Origin: an uncultured Clostridia bacterium | Lineage (GTDB): Bacteria; Bacillota; Clostridia; Lachnospirales; CAG-274 | Assembly: GCA_947624015.1 (NCBI GenBank) | Contig: CANQIA010000002.1 | Location: 1 to 64,000, forward strand | Direction: 5' to 3' | DNA: 64,000 nt | In this document: piece by piece, positions 55,056 through 63,073 of the stretch | Position numbering within the stretch: position 1 is the first letter of the stretch | How the letters are laid out: each line of letters starts with the position of its first letter | Notes under the pieces: generated by a model | What the model saw: only the letters and a program-made list of their open reading frames with translations | What the model was told of the DNA's origin: nothing | The model's database searches: none | Translations under genes and position numbers: made by a program

Positions 55056-56075
55056 TTATTTAAGCTCAAGAGAATTTACCCAACCGCTTACTTCATCAAC
55101 AGAGGCTCCGCCGCTAAAACGCCTACCTTCAAGCCATTTTGCGCCTTGGGTAAGCCCCTGCATATTTTCTGCGCTTGAGCCTATGGGACTGCTGCCCGAT
55201 GTACAGAAAGGAATTATAGTTTTGCCATTAAAATCATAGCTTTCCATAAATGTATATATTATCTTAGGCGCCTGTCCCCACCATATGGGATAACCTATGA
55301 AAACAGTATCGTAATCTTCCATATTTTCTACCGTTCCGGAAATTTCCGGGCGGGCGCTGTCGTCGTTCTGTTCTTTATTTGCACGGCATTCGGTATTATA
55401 GTCAAGGTCTTCGGCTGTGTATGGTATTTCGGGAGTTATGGCATAAATATCGGCTTCTGCCGCCTCTGCTATTTTCTCCGCTACGCCCTTTGTATTGTTT
55501 GTTGCGGAAAAATAGACTACAAGAATATTGTTATCACTTTCCGACGTTTCTTCGGCTGTGGTACTTTCTGTTGTTGCCTCGGCAGAAGTTACGCTTTCCG
55601 CCTGTATATCCGATTTTTTTACAATGGTTACGGTTTGTTCCTCGCCGTTCCAATTTACTTCAAGTCCAAAGCTTTCGGCTATAAAGCGTATGGGCAGCAT
55701 AGTTCTGCCGCCAATTATGGCAGGCGGAGTATCAAGAGTATATGGTTCGTTATTGAGATAAGCTGTTGTGTTGTCTATTTCAAGCTTTATATTGTTATCT
55801 CCGCTCTGTAAACCTACCGTCTTTGTATCTGCGTCCCATTCCACACTGCCGCCTATTTCTTCAACTACGGCACGAACGGGCAGAAGCGTTCTGCTGTTTA
55901 CAATAACAGGGGATGTGCCGTTTTCGTCAATGCTTTTTTCCTCGTTATTTACAAGCATAAGGGGACTGTCTATTTTAAGCCGGATCGTCAGATCCTCATT
56001 CTCCGCTGCGTTTACAGATGCAGCCGTCATACAAAAAAGTAATAATGTAAAAAGTACCAATAAGATTTTTTTCAT
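55056..56075 (-). CDS. Exported flavodoxin with N-terminal CAO-N (stalk) domain
   Basis: 339 aa. A signal peptide (LVLFTLLLFCMTAASVNA), a two-repeat copper-amine-oxidase-N domain (SRTLLPVRAVVEEIGGSVEW, GRTMLPIRFIAESFGLEVNW) and a Thr/Ser/Glu linker lead to a flavodoxin domain with VVYFSATNNTKGVAEKI and FIGYPIWWGQAPKIIYTFME. It sits between the tetR gene and the FGE-flavodoxin lipoprotein, all in one direction. FMN binding outside the cell is inferred from the intact phosphate loop. Confidence 0.88.
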   Translation of the reverse strand: MKKILLVLFTLLLFCMTAASVNAAENEDLTIRLKIDSPLMLVNNEEKSIDENGTSPVIVNSRTLLPVRAVVEEIGGSVEWDADTKTVGLQSGDNNIKLEIDNTTAYLNNEPYTLDTPPAIIGGRTMLPIRFIAESFGLEVNWNGEEQTVTIVKKSDIQAESVTSAEATTESTTAEETSESDNNILVVYFSATNNTKGVAEKIAEAAEADIYAITPEIPYTAEDLDYNTECRANKEQNDDSARPEISGTVENMEDYDTVFIGYPIWWGQAPKIIYTFMESYDFNGKTIIPFCTSGSSPIGSSAENMQGLTQGAKWLEGRRFSGGASVDEVSGWVNSLELK

Positions 56076-56140
56076 AGTATAACCTCCATTTATTATTTTT
56101 TATTTCATTTCCTTTTCCCGGAAACGTATTGCGTTTATTA

Positions 56141-56767
56141 TTATTCCTTCTTTAATAAGTTCAGTATACAGTCGTATATTATTTCATATATAGACATAAA
56201 AACATAATCCACATTTGCCGATTCCATAGCTTCTCTCTGTTTTTCGGTAACTACCGTATAGGGATATATACCAAACATAAACGGGAAAAACACATATATA
56301 AAATTTTGTCTTTCCTTGTCCGTAATAGCCGGGAAAAATTTGTTCAGACAAACGTCTACCGCTTTTATGGAATTGCCGTATGCAACCTTCATTGAGGTCA
56401 AATATTGCGGACGGCTGTTTTCCTCCATATCGTAATGATTCATTGACAATATTTTCAAAAGCTGATGACGTTTTTCCAAAGAATGAGCCATTTTGTCGGC
56501 AAAATCTTCCTTTGTAAGAGTTTCGTATTTTTCCGTAATGTTTTTCAGATCGGCTATCCAATATTCATATTCTCTTGTTAATATCGCAAGAAATATTTCT
56601 TCCTTTGTCTGAAAATAATTGTATATAGATGTTCGTGTAAAGCTTGTAACATCTCCTATTTCTTTAATGGTTATTTCCTTAAAGCTCATTGTTTTATACA
56701 GCTTTTCACAAGCATTTATAATTTCTTCTTTTCTTGCGCTTGTAAGTTCGGGGGATCCTTTTGGCAT
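56141..56767 (-). CDS. TetR-family transcriptional regulator
   Basis: 208 aa. N-terminal HTH: AREEIINACEKLY-like helix then FKEITIKEIGDVTSFTRTSIYNYFQTKEEIFLAIL. It lies 48 bp after the flavin reductase gene and 65 bp before the exported flavodoxin. Two identical TGACACCGTGTCA sites flank the operon promoter and are its likely operators, giving autoregulation. Confidence 0.92.
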   Translation of the reverse strand: MPKGSPELTSARKEEIINACEKLYKTMSFKEITIKEIGDVTSFTRTSIYNYFQTKEEIFLAILTREYEYWIADLKNITEKYETLTKEDFADKMAHSLEKRHQLLKILSMNHYDMEENSRPQYLTSMKVAYGNSIKAVDVCLNKFFPAITDKERQNFIYVFFPFMFGIYPYTVVTEKQREAMESANVDYVFMSIYEIIYDCILNLLKKE

Positions 56768-56814
56768 AGTATATCTCCTTGATTTATTAGATTGTGTGTT
56801 TGTAAAACATAAAA

Positions 56815-57366
56815 TTATTCATCCTTATTGGCAAAAGACAGGCATTTTCCTATAACATCGCCTGTTTTCAGGTATTGGTATGTAGGAAATTCAAACAAAA
56901 CAGGCTTTAATGTGTTGTAATTTATTTTGCCGTTATCATCCAAGTGTTCCTCGGACACATAGGTGTTGTCGATAGTGCATATAAAGCTTTCAAAATTCGG
57001 CGTATCATAAATATCTGCAACGCTGCATTCCATTGTAAGAGGAGATCCGCTTATAACAGGCGTTCCCTTTTCGCCGAGTTCATAGTCAAATACATTTGAT
57101 TTATCTGTTTTTTTACCGCTGACAGAACCTGTATAATCGGTTTCTTTCAGTATACCTTCATCAACAAGGTTTATGGAAAGTTTATTTGTTTTCTTAATAC
57201 ATTCATTTATAAAATGAGGCTCCGCAAGACTTACAAGCACTCTGTCATGTCCGATTATACCTATATGAGCAACAAGCGTCCATGTAGGTTTATCATTGTT
57301 CATAGCTCCTATTACAGTTACAGGTATTGGATACAAAGCAAGCACCGAACCTATATTTTTTTTCAT
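56815..57366 (-). CDS. Flavin reductase-like protein (flavoredoxin family)
   Basis: About 183 aa FMN-binding split barrel: LYPIPVTVIGAMNNDKPTWTLVAH and LVSLAEPHFINECIKKTNKLSINLV are typical. It transfers electrons through a bound flavin in the cytoplasm. The start at 57366 is chosen for GAGGAGG upstream. A longer form would cross the operator. It is first in the TetR-controlled operon with the exported flavodoxins, which suggests a shared redox task. Confidence 0.88.
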   Translation of the reverse strand: MKKNIGSVLALYPIPVTVIGAMNNDKPTWTLVAHIGIIGHDRVLVSLAEPHFINECIKKTNKLSINLVDEGILKETDYTGSVSGKKTDKSNVFDYELGEKGTPVISGSPLTMECSVADIYDTPNFESFICTIDNTYVSEEHLDDNGKINYNTLKPVLFEFPTYQYLKTGDVIGKCLSFANKDE

Positions 57367-57400
57367 ATTCAATTCCTCCTCATATAAAAACAATTTATTC

Positions 57401-57450
57401 TGACACCGTGTCAGCACAATTATAATAACACTATTTTGACACCGTGTCAA
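57401..57450 (-). promoter_or_regulatory. Promoter flanked by two identical TetR-type operators
   Basis: Minus strand TTGACA (57445-57450), 17-bp spacer, TATTAT (57422-57427). TGACACCGTGTCA occurs at 57437-57449, overlapping the -35 box, and at 57401-57413, just downstream of the start site. The two copies lie 36 bp apart. Confidence 0.88.
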
Positions 57451-57621
57451 TATGTTATTGAAAAATTTTTTCTCTTCTCTGCCATATTATTTTTTTATTT
57501 CAGAACAACAATAAAATAAATATTGCGACACTCCGAATAATAATATTGTACTGCCACAATACATTGAACATAAACCGAAATTTTATGATTATTTTTTAAA
57601 TAAAGAGGAATTGGATCTATA

Positions 57622-57771
57622 TTATCGGTTTTTCTTTTCCTTTGAGCTGTCGTGCTTTGTTTTTCTTTCATCTATCATTTTGGGAAACCATTCTACCATG
57701 CCCGTATCGTAGTGTGAGAAGAAAGAGCTTGTGACCGATTTTCCTGGGACCGGGTCAAGGTAGAAAACAGG
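57622..57771 (-). pseudogene. Orphan C-terminal gene fragment
   Basis: An open frame of 49 codons without start (PVFYLDPVPGKSVTSSFF... then HYDTGMVEWFPKMI, ending EKKNR) reads like the end of a real protein. It is cut at 57771 by in-frame stops exactly where the duplicated promoter segment begins. Family not recognised. The remaining gap 57451-57621 shows no gene. Confidence 0.45.
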
Positions 57772-57782
57772 TTATGTTTATA

Positions 57783-57811
57783 TTGAACAATAAAGGCTGT
57801 TTTGGTATAAT
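57783..57811 (+). promoter_or_regulatory. Promoter copy 1 (duplicated segment)
   Basis: TTGAAC (57783-57788), 17-bp spacer, TATAAT (57806-57811). The segment up to the ATG at 57856 closely matches that before the C26 peptidase gene (58436-58511). After this ATG the frame stops within seven codons. It probably now serves the TIGR04076 gene. Confidence 0.75.
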
Positions 57812-57961
57812 AGAAACGTAAACAGAGATAAATCGGGATTTGTAGGGAATAAGTAATGATAGTAATTTTCTCGTGACCTGGTCAAAGGAAAATCAAAGAA
57901 GAAATCAAATATCCAACATCCGTTGTGTTTGAAGAAAACAAATAATATGAGGGGTAATACT

Positions 57962-58372
57962 ATGAAACATGAATGTAAGATAACTGTGCTTGAAACAAAG
58001 TGCTTTCCTGAATTGCAGGAGAAATATTTAGCCGAACCCAAGTCAGGACCATGTCCCTTTTTTAAGGCAGGCGATACGTTTTTGTTAAAGCGCACACCGC
58101 AGCAAGATGACTTCTATCATCTTATGAACGGAAAATTCTGCGGCGAAGCATGGGACGCTGTAAGCCGATATGTGTACACGGCTCTTCAGGGCGGTTCTAT
58201 AATGAAGGGCTGGACAAATGACGATAGAATGATGATAGCCTGCTGCAATGACGGCACAAGACCTGTAATATTTAAAATCGAAAGAATAGACATACCCGAA
58301 AACGATGATGAAAGGCAATGGCTTGAAAAACAGGACTTCAGCAATTCAGCCGAGGACGCTTATACGGGCTGA
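57962..58372 (+). CDS. TIGR04076-family protein
   Basis: 136 aa from the ATG at 57962 (GAGGGG upstream). Pattern CKITVLETKCFPELQEKYL, GPCPFFKAGDTF, GEAWDAVSRYVYTALQGG and ACCNDGTRPVIFKIER matches the uncharacterised TIGR04076 family. Conserved cysteines suggest metal or redox binding, which is inference. It is inserted between the two copies of a duplicated promoter. Confidence 0.8.
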   Translation: MKHECKITVLETKCFPELQEKYLAEPKSGPCPFFKAGDTFLLKRTPQQDDFYHLMNGKFCGEAWDAVSRYVYTALQGGSIMKGWTNDDRMMIACCNDGTRPVIFKIERIDIPENDDERQWLEKQDFSNSAEDAYTG

Positions 58373-58398
58373 ATTCATATCAAATAAAACGAACTCTA

Positions 58399-58433
58399 TA
58401 TATCCCAATGGCATAAGCTGTTGGGGTATTTTG
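58399..58433 (+). terminator. Terminator after the TIGR04076 gene
   Basis: Stem TATCCCAA / TTGGGGTA with a 12-nt loop and a TTTTGT tail, about 30 bp after the stop codon. Confidence 0.65.
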
Positions 58434-58435
58434 TG

Positions 58436-58464
58436 TTGAATAATAAAGGCTGTTTTGATATAAT
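58436..58464 (+). promoter_or_regulatory. Promoter copy 2, before the C26 peptidase gene
   Basis: TTGAAT (58436-58441), 17-bp spacer, TATAAT (58459-58464). The spacer differs from copy 1 at one position only. Confidence 0.85.
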
Positions 58465-58508
58465 AAAAATGAAATAGAGATAAATCGTGATTGTGAGGTA
58501 AACGAGTA

Positions 58509-59207
58509 ATGAGAAAAGTAATTGGTATTATGCCGCTTTATGACGATGAAAAAGAAAGCTACTGGATGCTGCCGGGATATATGAAAATGATAGAGGCAGA
58601 AAATGCAATACCCTTGATGCTTCCCCTTACATCTAAAGCAGAGGAGTTAGAGTATTTTCTTGAGATATGCGGTGGTTTTCTGCTGACCGGCGGACATGAT
58701 GTGTCTCCGTCCGTATATTATGCAGAAAGTAAACCATGGTGCGGTTCATGCTGCCAATTACGAGATGAAATGGAACGATATATTTTAATGAATGCTGTAG
58801 AGAAAGATAAATCTGTTTTGGGTATATGCCGAGGTATTCAGTTTATGAATTCCTGCTATGGCGGAACTTTGTACCAAGATTTGGAAATAGAGCATAACAG
58901 TTTTATTGACCATCATATGAAGCCGCCGTATGACAGAGTGGCACATCAAGTCACGATACAAAAGGACACACCACTCTATAGTATTTTGGGCAAAGAACAA
59001 ATAGGAGTAAACAGTTATCACCACCAAGCAATCAAAAAGCTGTCACCCTATTTTCAAATGATGGCATTTTCCGAAGATGGCTTGATCGAAAGTATATATA
59101 TGCCGTCCAATAAGTTTATAGTGGGCGTTCAATGGCATCCTGAATTTTCCTATGATGTTGATGAATACAGCAGGAAGCTGATAAATGCTTTCGTATTTTC
59201 GGTTTAA
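58509..59207 (+). CDS. Gamma-glutamyl-gamma-aminobutyrate hydrolase family (peptidase C26)
   Basis: 232 aa class-I glutamine-amidotransferase-like hydrolase. The nucleophile Cys is in VLGICRGIQFMNSCYGG and the His/Glu pair in VQWHPEFSYD. LLTGGHDVSPSVYY matches the PuuD-like subgroup. It likely hydrolyses gamma-glutamyl amides; the exact substrate is not clear as no putrescine genes are nearby. GAGG precedes the ATG. Confidence 0.9.
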   Translation: MRKVIGIMPLYDDEKESYWMLPGYMKMIEAENAIPLMLPLTSKAEELEYFLEICGGFLLTGGHDVSPSVYYAESKPWCGSCCQLRDEMERYILMNAVEKDKSVLGICRGIQFMNSCYGGTLYQDLEIEHNSFIDHHMKPPYDRVAHQVTIQKDTPLYSILGKEQIGVNSYHHQAIKKLSPYFQMMAFSEDGLIESIYMPSNKFIVGVQWHPEFSYDVDEYSRKLINAFVFSV

Positions 59208-59245
59208 AAACTTTCGGCGTATCATTAATTTATCTAAAACAGATT

Positions 59246-59445
59246 TTATACTAAATTTTTAACCCACTCGGATACTATATTTTCGGAATTTGAAGCTTCT
59301 GCGCCGTGAACGGCAAGTCTCTTTCCAAACACTGCGCCCTTGCATATTTTCTTCAGATCCTGTTCGCATGAACCAAGACCGCTGCCCTCGTGGGTCATGA
59401 CTGCAAACACATTTTTGCCTGTGAAATCCAGTCTTTCAAGTCCTC
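59246..59445 (-). pseudogene. Truncated flavodoxin (C-terminal third only)
   Basis: The frame encodes LERLDFTGKNVFAVMTHEGSG and ends SENIVSEWVKNLV, the C-terminal part of a flavodoxin like those at 53584-56075. The FMN phosphate loop and the first two thirds are missing. Upstream (higher coordinates) the sequence switches directly to a LysR fragment on the other strand. Confidence 0.8.
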
Positions 59446-59451
59446 TATGCA

Positions 59452-59840
59452 ATAGCAGATTTTATATAATAGCAAATAAGAACCATCCCTTGGCAAAGCT
59501 TGAAACCATTACCGAAAGAGACCTTGAAGGCAGGACGTTTATGATAGGCGGCGGTTCTCCGCCTGAGATGATAGCAGTACAAAACAGTATAATAAACAAT
59601 GTGTCGGTAAACACAATAAACTCTCTTAACCACGATATGTCTCTTACATATGTAGCGGCAGAAAAAGGTATAGTGTTGGCTCCGGGCTTTGCCGATGACA
59701 ATAACGGCGAATTTGCATGGATCCCCTTTGACTGCCCCGAATATATAAAATGCGTGCTTGGCTCTCATAAAAGCGATAAAAGAAGGTGTACAAAGCACTT
59801 TATAGAGCTTGCGCAAGCGGCATATAAAAATTCATTATGA
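59452..59840 (+). pseudogene. Truncated LysR regulator (C-terminal half)
   Basis: The plus-strand frame from FYIIANKNHPLAKLETI to IELAQAAYKNSL is the effector-binding half of a LysR-type regulator (DLEGRTFMIGGGSPPEM, MSLTYVAAEKGIVLAPGFAD). The HTH domain is missing. It joins back-to-back with the flavodoxin fragment, as expected if one deletion removed the divergent promoter region and both 5' halves. Confidence 0.8.
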
Positions 59841-59902
59841 TTTTTATGCTCCGGACAAGGTTTACAAAAACAGAAAGAATTCGGCAGAAGAAGTCTGAAA
59901 TT

Positions 59903-60338
59903 TCATTCGGAAAGCATTGTCTTTTCATTCATTTCAAAGAGAAGGTCATCGCAATCATCGATATCAAGTCCCTTATTAAGAGCAAATATTATATTGCTGT
60001 CTCTTCTGTTGCGGGAATAAAGCTCTCCTACCCTTCCGATCCTCAGAACTCTGGGCGTCCTTCAACTCAAGACCCATACCGAAAATTAGCTGTATAAGCT
60101 TATCTCTGGACGGATTGGACTTGACGCCCGAAAATATCCGGTAGCCGTATATCTGATCCAGCCCCGAATGTTTTATAGCCTCGTTTTTGGTTATTTTATA
60201 TTTTTCGAGTAGCTGCTTCAGATATTCCGAAAGGTTGGAATCTATCATTTCATCGGAATTTTCATCTATGTAATCTTGGATATTTTCCTCATTTTGCAAT
60301 ATTTTTAAAAGTTCGTCAGTAGTTTTTTTGATATCCAT
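59903..60338 (-). pseudogene. HTH (XRE-like) regulator with frameshift
   Basis: The start MDIKKTTDELLKILQNEENI and the HTH region KITKNEAIKHSGLDQIYGYRIFSG are intact up to ELKDAQ. Then the frame must change near 60045-60055 to continue with LRIGRVGELYSRNRRDSNII and LNKGLDIDDCDDLLFEMNE, stopping at 59903. Without the shift it ends in unrelated residues at 59976. This protein type usually accompanies a Ser/Thr kinase gene, which lies divergently next to it. A sequencing error or programmed frameshift cannot be excluded. Confidence 0.75.
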
Positions 60339-60404
60339 ATTTAACGCCTCCCAAAATTATGATATAATAATTTTTAAAAAAAATCAATATATGGTGGATA
60401 AAAA

Positions 60405-61352
60405 ATGACGGTGTTGGCTGACCAATACGAGCTTGAACAGTATAAGATACTCGAAGATCTGGATAAAAAAGGGAATGTACGCCTTGCAAGAGATATAAGA
60501 GACAACAGTCTTTGGGTAATAAAAACAATATCCGAAAGCGCAGCGGAGACATACAGGCGAATTGTAGGGATCGGCTGTGAAAGTCTGCCCTATATAAAGG
60601 ATGTACTCAGCATTGACGGTATTTATTTTGTTATAGAAAAATATGCCGAGGGTTCAGGGCTTATAAAAGTTATAGAGGATAAGGGAAACCTGCCTGTTTA
60701 TATGGTCACATACATAATGAAGGACATATGCGACGCCATGCACATACTCCATTCAAGGGGCATAATCCACAGGGACATAACCCCCTCCAACATAATAATA
60801 AAAAATGACGGCAGAGCCATGCTCATAGATATGGGCATATCACGAATAAAGAAAAAGGACACCACCCACGACACACGTGTGCTGGGTACGGCAGGTTATG
60901 CGGCTCCCGAACAGTTCGGCTTTGCTCAGACCGATGTTACGGCGGATATATATGCCTGCGGTGTGATAATGAATGTTATGCTGACGGGAAAGCTCCCTGC
61001 AAGCCAAAAATACAAGGGCAAGCTCGATTACATAATAGACCGATGTATAAATATGGATCCCAAGGAGCGCTATCGCTCTGCGGGAGAGCTTAAAGCTGCG
61101 CTCATACGCTCCGAAGGCATTATGGGAAGAGCCATAAACTGCTTTGGCAGGCTCCCCGGCTTCGACGGAGGCGGATTTGAAAAAGCTGCGGCAGTCCTTG
61201 TGTATACTGTTGCCGCAATTTTTTTCGCACTTGCTCTGCTCTGCCTTGCCGGTCTCGGCAGCGTAAGTGAATTTGCCATGTATGTTTTGTTAAGTATATT
61301 TGTTGTGCTTATGCCCTTTCTTATTGCAGGCAATTACCTGGGATTTATATGA
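60405..61352 (+). CDS. Membrane-associated serine/threonine protein kinase
   Basis: 315 aa. The kinase core has VAIK-like WVIKTI (Lys), IIHRDITPSNIIIK (catalytic loop), LIDMGISR in place of DFG, and GTAGYAAPEQFG. The glycine loop is degenerate (ILEDLDKKGNVRLA). Two C-terminal TM helices (about 258-310) follow. The reading frame stops at 61352, while another frame continues with LYDKLSFTQNLSKRFRQI and a further hydrophobic segment, so the 3' end may be frameshifted. Divergent partner is the HTH gene. Confidence 0.85.
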   Translation: MTVLADQYELEQYKILEDLDKKGNVRLARDIRDNSLWVIKTISESAAETYRRIVGIGCESLPYIKDVLSIDGIYFVIEKYAEGSGLIKVIEDKGNLPVYMVTYIMKDICDAMHILHSRGIIHRDITPSNIIIKNDGRAMLIDMGISRIKKKDTTHDTRVLGTAGYAAPEQFGFAQTDVTADIYACGVIMNVMLTGKLPASQKYKGKLDYIIDRCINMDPKERYRSAGELKAALIRSEGIMGRAINCFGRLPGFDGGGFEKAAAVLVYTVAAIFFALALLCLAGLGSVSEFAMYVLLSIFVVLMPFLIAGNYLGFI

Positions 61353-61480
61353 CAAGCTATCTTTTACACAAAACCTCAGCAAACGTTTCAGACAGATAAT
61401 TTGCTATATACTTGCCTTTTGTGAGTTTACTCTGAGCCTGTTCCTGTTGTTATATTTTTTCAAATGTAAAGGAAAATATC

Positions 61481-62014
61481 ATGATCCATATAAAACGACT
61501 ATACACGCTTTTTTCAGCTATGGCTATGGCGCTTTTATGCTTTGCGCCAATATGCGGAAAATTATACGGTATACCATCGCAGCCGTTTTCCATGAGTCGT
61601 ATCTTCGGAGGATATATACTGCTCATACCCCTTATAATAGCTCTTGACACGATATTTGACAGTTTTTTGTTTTTCCGCTTCAAATTAAATTTTGTATTCT
61701 GCGAGCTTTGGTGTATCATACTTTTTTACATATACTGTCGTGTTGCCATATATGGTTACACCCCAAGGGATATGACCCCTGCGTTCTATATGGCATTCAT
61801 ACCTGCAATAATAGCCTCCCTCCTTGCGCTGAGCATAAGGGACTGCGATAACTCAGGAATGGCATATATAAAAAAATACGATCCGGTATGGATAGTGTCC
61901 TTTGCGGTAATCGGTGTGATCACTGTAATAAGATGTATAATACTGAAAAACGATCCGGGAGCAATAACAGCCTTTGACGATGTTATATCAAGAACATTCG
62001 CTTGTCCATATTAA
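61481..62014 (+). CDS. Hypothetical multi-pass membrane protein
   Basis: 177 aa with about five hydrophobic segments (for example IFGGYILLIPLIIALDTIF and WIVSFAVIGVITVIRCIIL). Family not recognised. AAGGA precedes the ATG. It follows the kinase gene in the same direction and could be membrane-linked to it. Confidence 0.65.
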   Translation: MIHIKRLYTLFSAMAMALLCFAPICGKLYGIPSQPFSMSRIFGGYILLIPLIIALDTIFDSFLFFRFKLNFVFCELWCIILFYIYCRVAIYGYTPRDMTPAFYMAFIPAIIASLLALSIRDCDNSGMAYIKKYDPVWIVSFAVIGVITVIRCIILKNDPGAITAFDDVISRTFACPY

Positions 62015-62020
62015 GCTTAA

Positions 62021-62100
62021 AATACCTCCTTATATTATGCTGCGGGCATAGTACATAACTGTTTTTTTCTGTTAAAATATAGAAAAAACAAGGAGGTATT
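62021..62100. repeat. Inverted repeat pairing with the next ribosome site
   Basis: AATACCTCCTT (62021-62031) begins 7 nt after the upstream stop codon and is perfectly complementary to AAGGAGGTATT (62090-62100), the ribosome site of the 62106 gene. A TAAAAT -10-like box (about 62072-62077) lies between the arms. Confidence 0.75.
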
Positions 62101-62105
62101 ATTCT

Positions 62106-62870
62106 ATGAAAAAAATTATGTCATTTATTTTAAGCTCTGTACTGGCTCTGAGCATGTGTCTATCGGTATCGGCGGCAAGCACAGTATATTCCTACAACAG
62201 ATATAATGCCAATATCGACTACGATGCAATAGTAAAGGATGGAAAGCTCTATGTTCCCGTATGTAAGGTAGCATTCTACGGGATGGTAAAATCAAGCGAA
62301 GACACCTTAAAAGGTACCGTTACAATAGAGGCTCTGGGCAGATCCGGATATTTTACGCTTACTGCAGGCAGTAATACTGCAAGAAAGAACGGCGTGAATA
62401 TAGTTATTTCGGGCACGCCTTTCATGGCGAACGGAGTAATGTACGGTCCCGCAGATTTCATAGGCGAACAGCTCGGACTTTCAATAAACTATGACAGCGC
62501 TAACAATATGGTTACCATATCTGACACCGGCGACGGAAAAATAAGCACTGTAACGGAACAGCAGGCATCTGCTAATCCGGGCGAAAAAATGGTAACGAAA
62601 TCAGAGCTTGAGGCTGCGGGTAAGGGTCCCGACTCCGTAAACTGGCGTTATCAGCAGGACTATCTTGCCAACAAGCCTATACCCGAATCTGCGCTCATAT
62701 ATAAGCCCAAGACGCAAAACAAGGCTTCTTCTTCGTCATCTTCAAACTCAAGCTATAAGCCAAGCGATAAGGGAATTATAGGAGATATTTTCAGTCCTAT
62801 AACGGATACATTCGACGCATTGTTCGGAAAGGGTTCTTCAGACTATTATCTGGAGCATGGACACTTATAA
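62106..62870 (+). CDS. Exported CAO-N (stalk) domain protein
   Basis: 254 aa. A signal peptide (FILSSVLALSMCLSVSAA) is followed by a copper-amine-oxidase-N-like domain (about 30-150, with FMANGVMYGPADFIGEQLGLSINY) and a Ser-rich low-complexity tail (SSSSSSNSSYKPSDK). No catalytic domain is attached, unlike the other two CAO-N proteins here. Probably surface-associated; function unknown. Confidence 0.78.
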   Translation: MKKIMSFILSSVLALSMCLSVSAASTVYSYNRYNANIDYDAIVKDGKLYVPVCKVAFYGMVKSSEDTLKGTVTIEALGRSGYFTLTAGSNTARKNGVNIVISGTPFMANGVMYGPADFIGEQLGLSINYDSANNMVTISDTGDGKISTVTEQQASANPGEKMVTKSELEAAGKGPDSVNWRYQQDYLANKPIPESALIYKPKTQNKASSSSSSNSSYKPSDKGIIGDIFSPITDTFDALFGKGSSDYYLEHGHL

Positions 62871-62896
62871 TAAATAATAAAAGCAAAATATTTTAT

Positions 62897-62934
62897 GGGA
62901 TACTGCAAGGATAAAACGCAGTATCCCTTTTTTT
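62897..62934 (+). terminator. Terminator after the exported CAO-N gene
   Basis: GGGATACTGC and GCAGTATCCC form a perfect 10-bp stem with an 11-nt loop followed by seven T. Confidence 0.93.
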
Positions 62935-63073
62935 GTACGCTGTTTTATAATGTCTTATAGACAATGCCAGCGTAATCGGTAAAAATAAAAGCATAAACAA
63001 CAAAAAAAATTTGCGAATATGTGGTAAAATAGTATCATAAAAAGCGCAAAATATAGGTAAAAGGAGAATTCAC

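Noticed and set aside
57740-57760. GGACCGGGTC-like palindrome as a third TetR operator
   Set aside because: It lies inside the coding remnant 57622-57771 and does not match TGACACCGTGTCA well.
57874-57884. TGACCTGGTCA as another operator
   Set aside because: Palindromic but different from the two identical operator copies and not placed at a promoter in a meaningful way.
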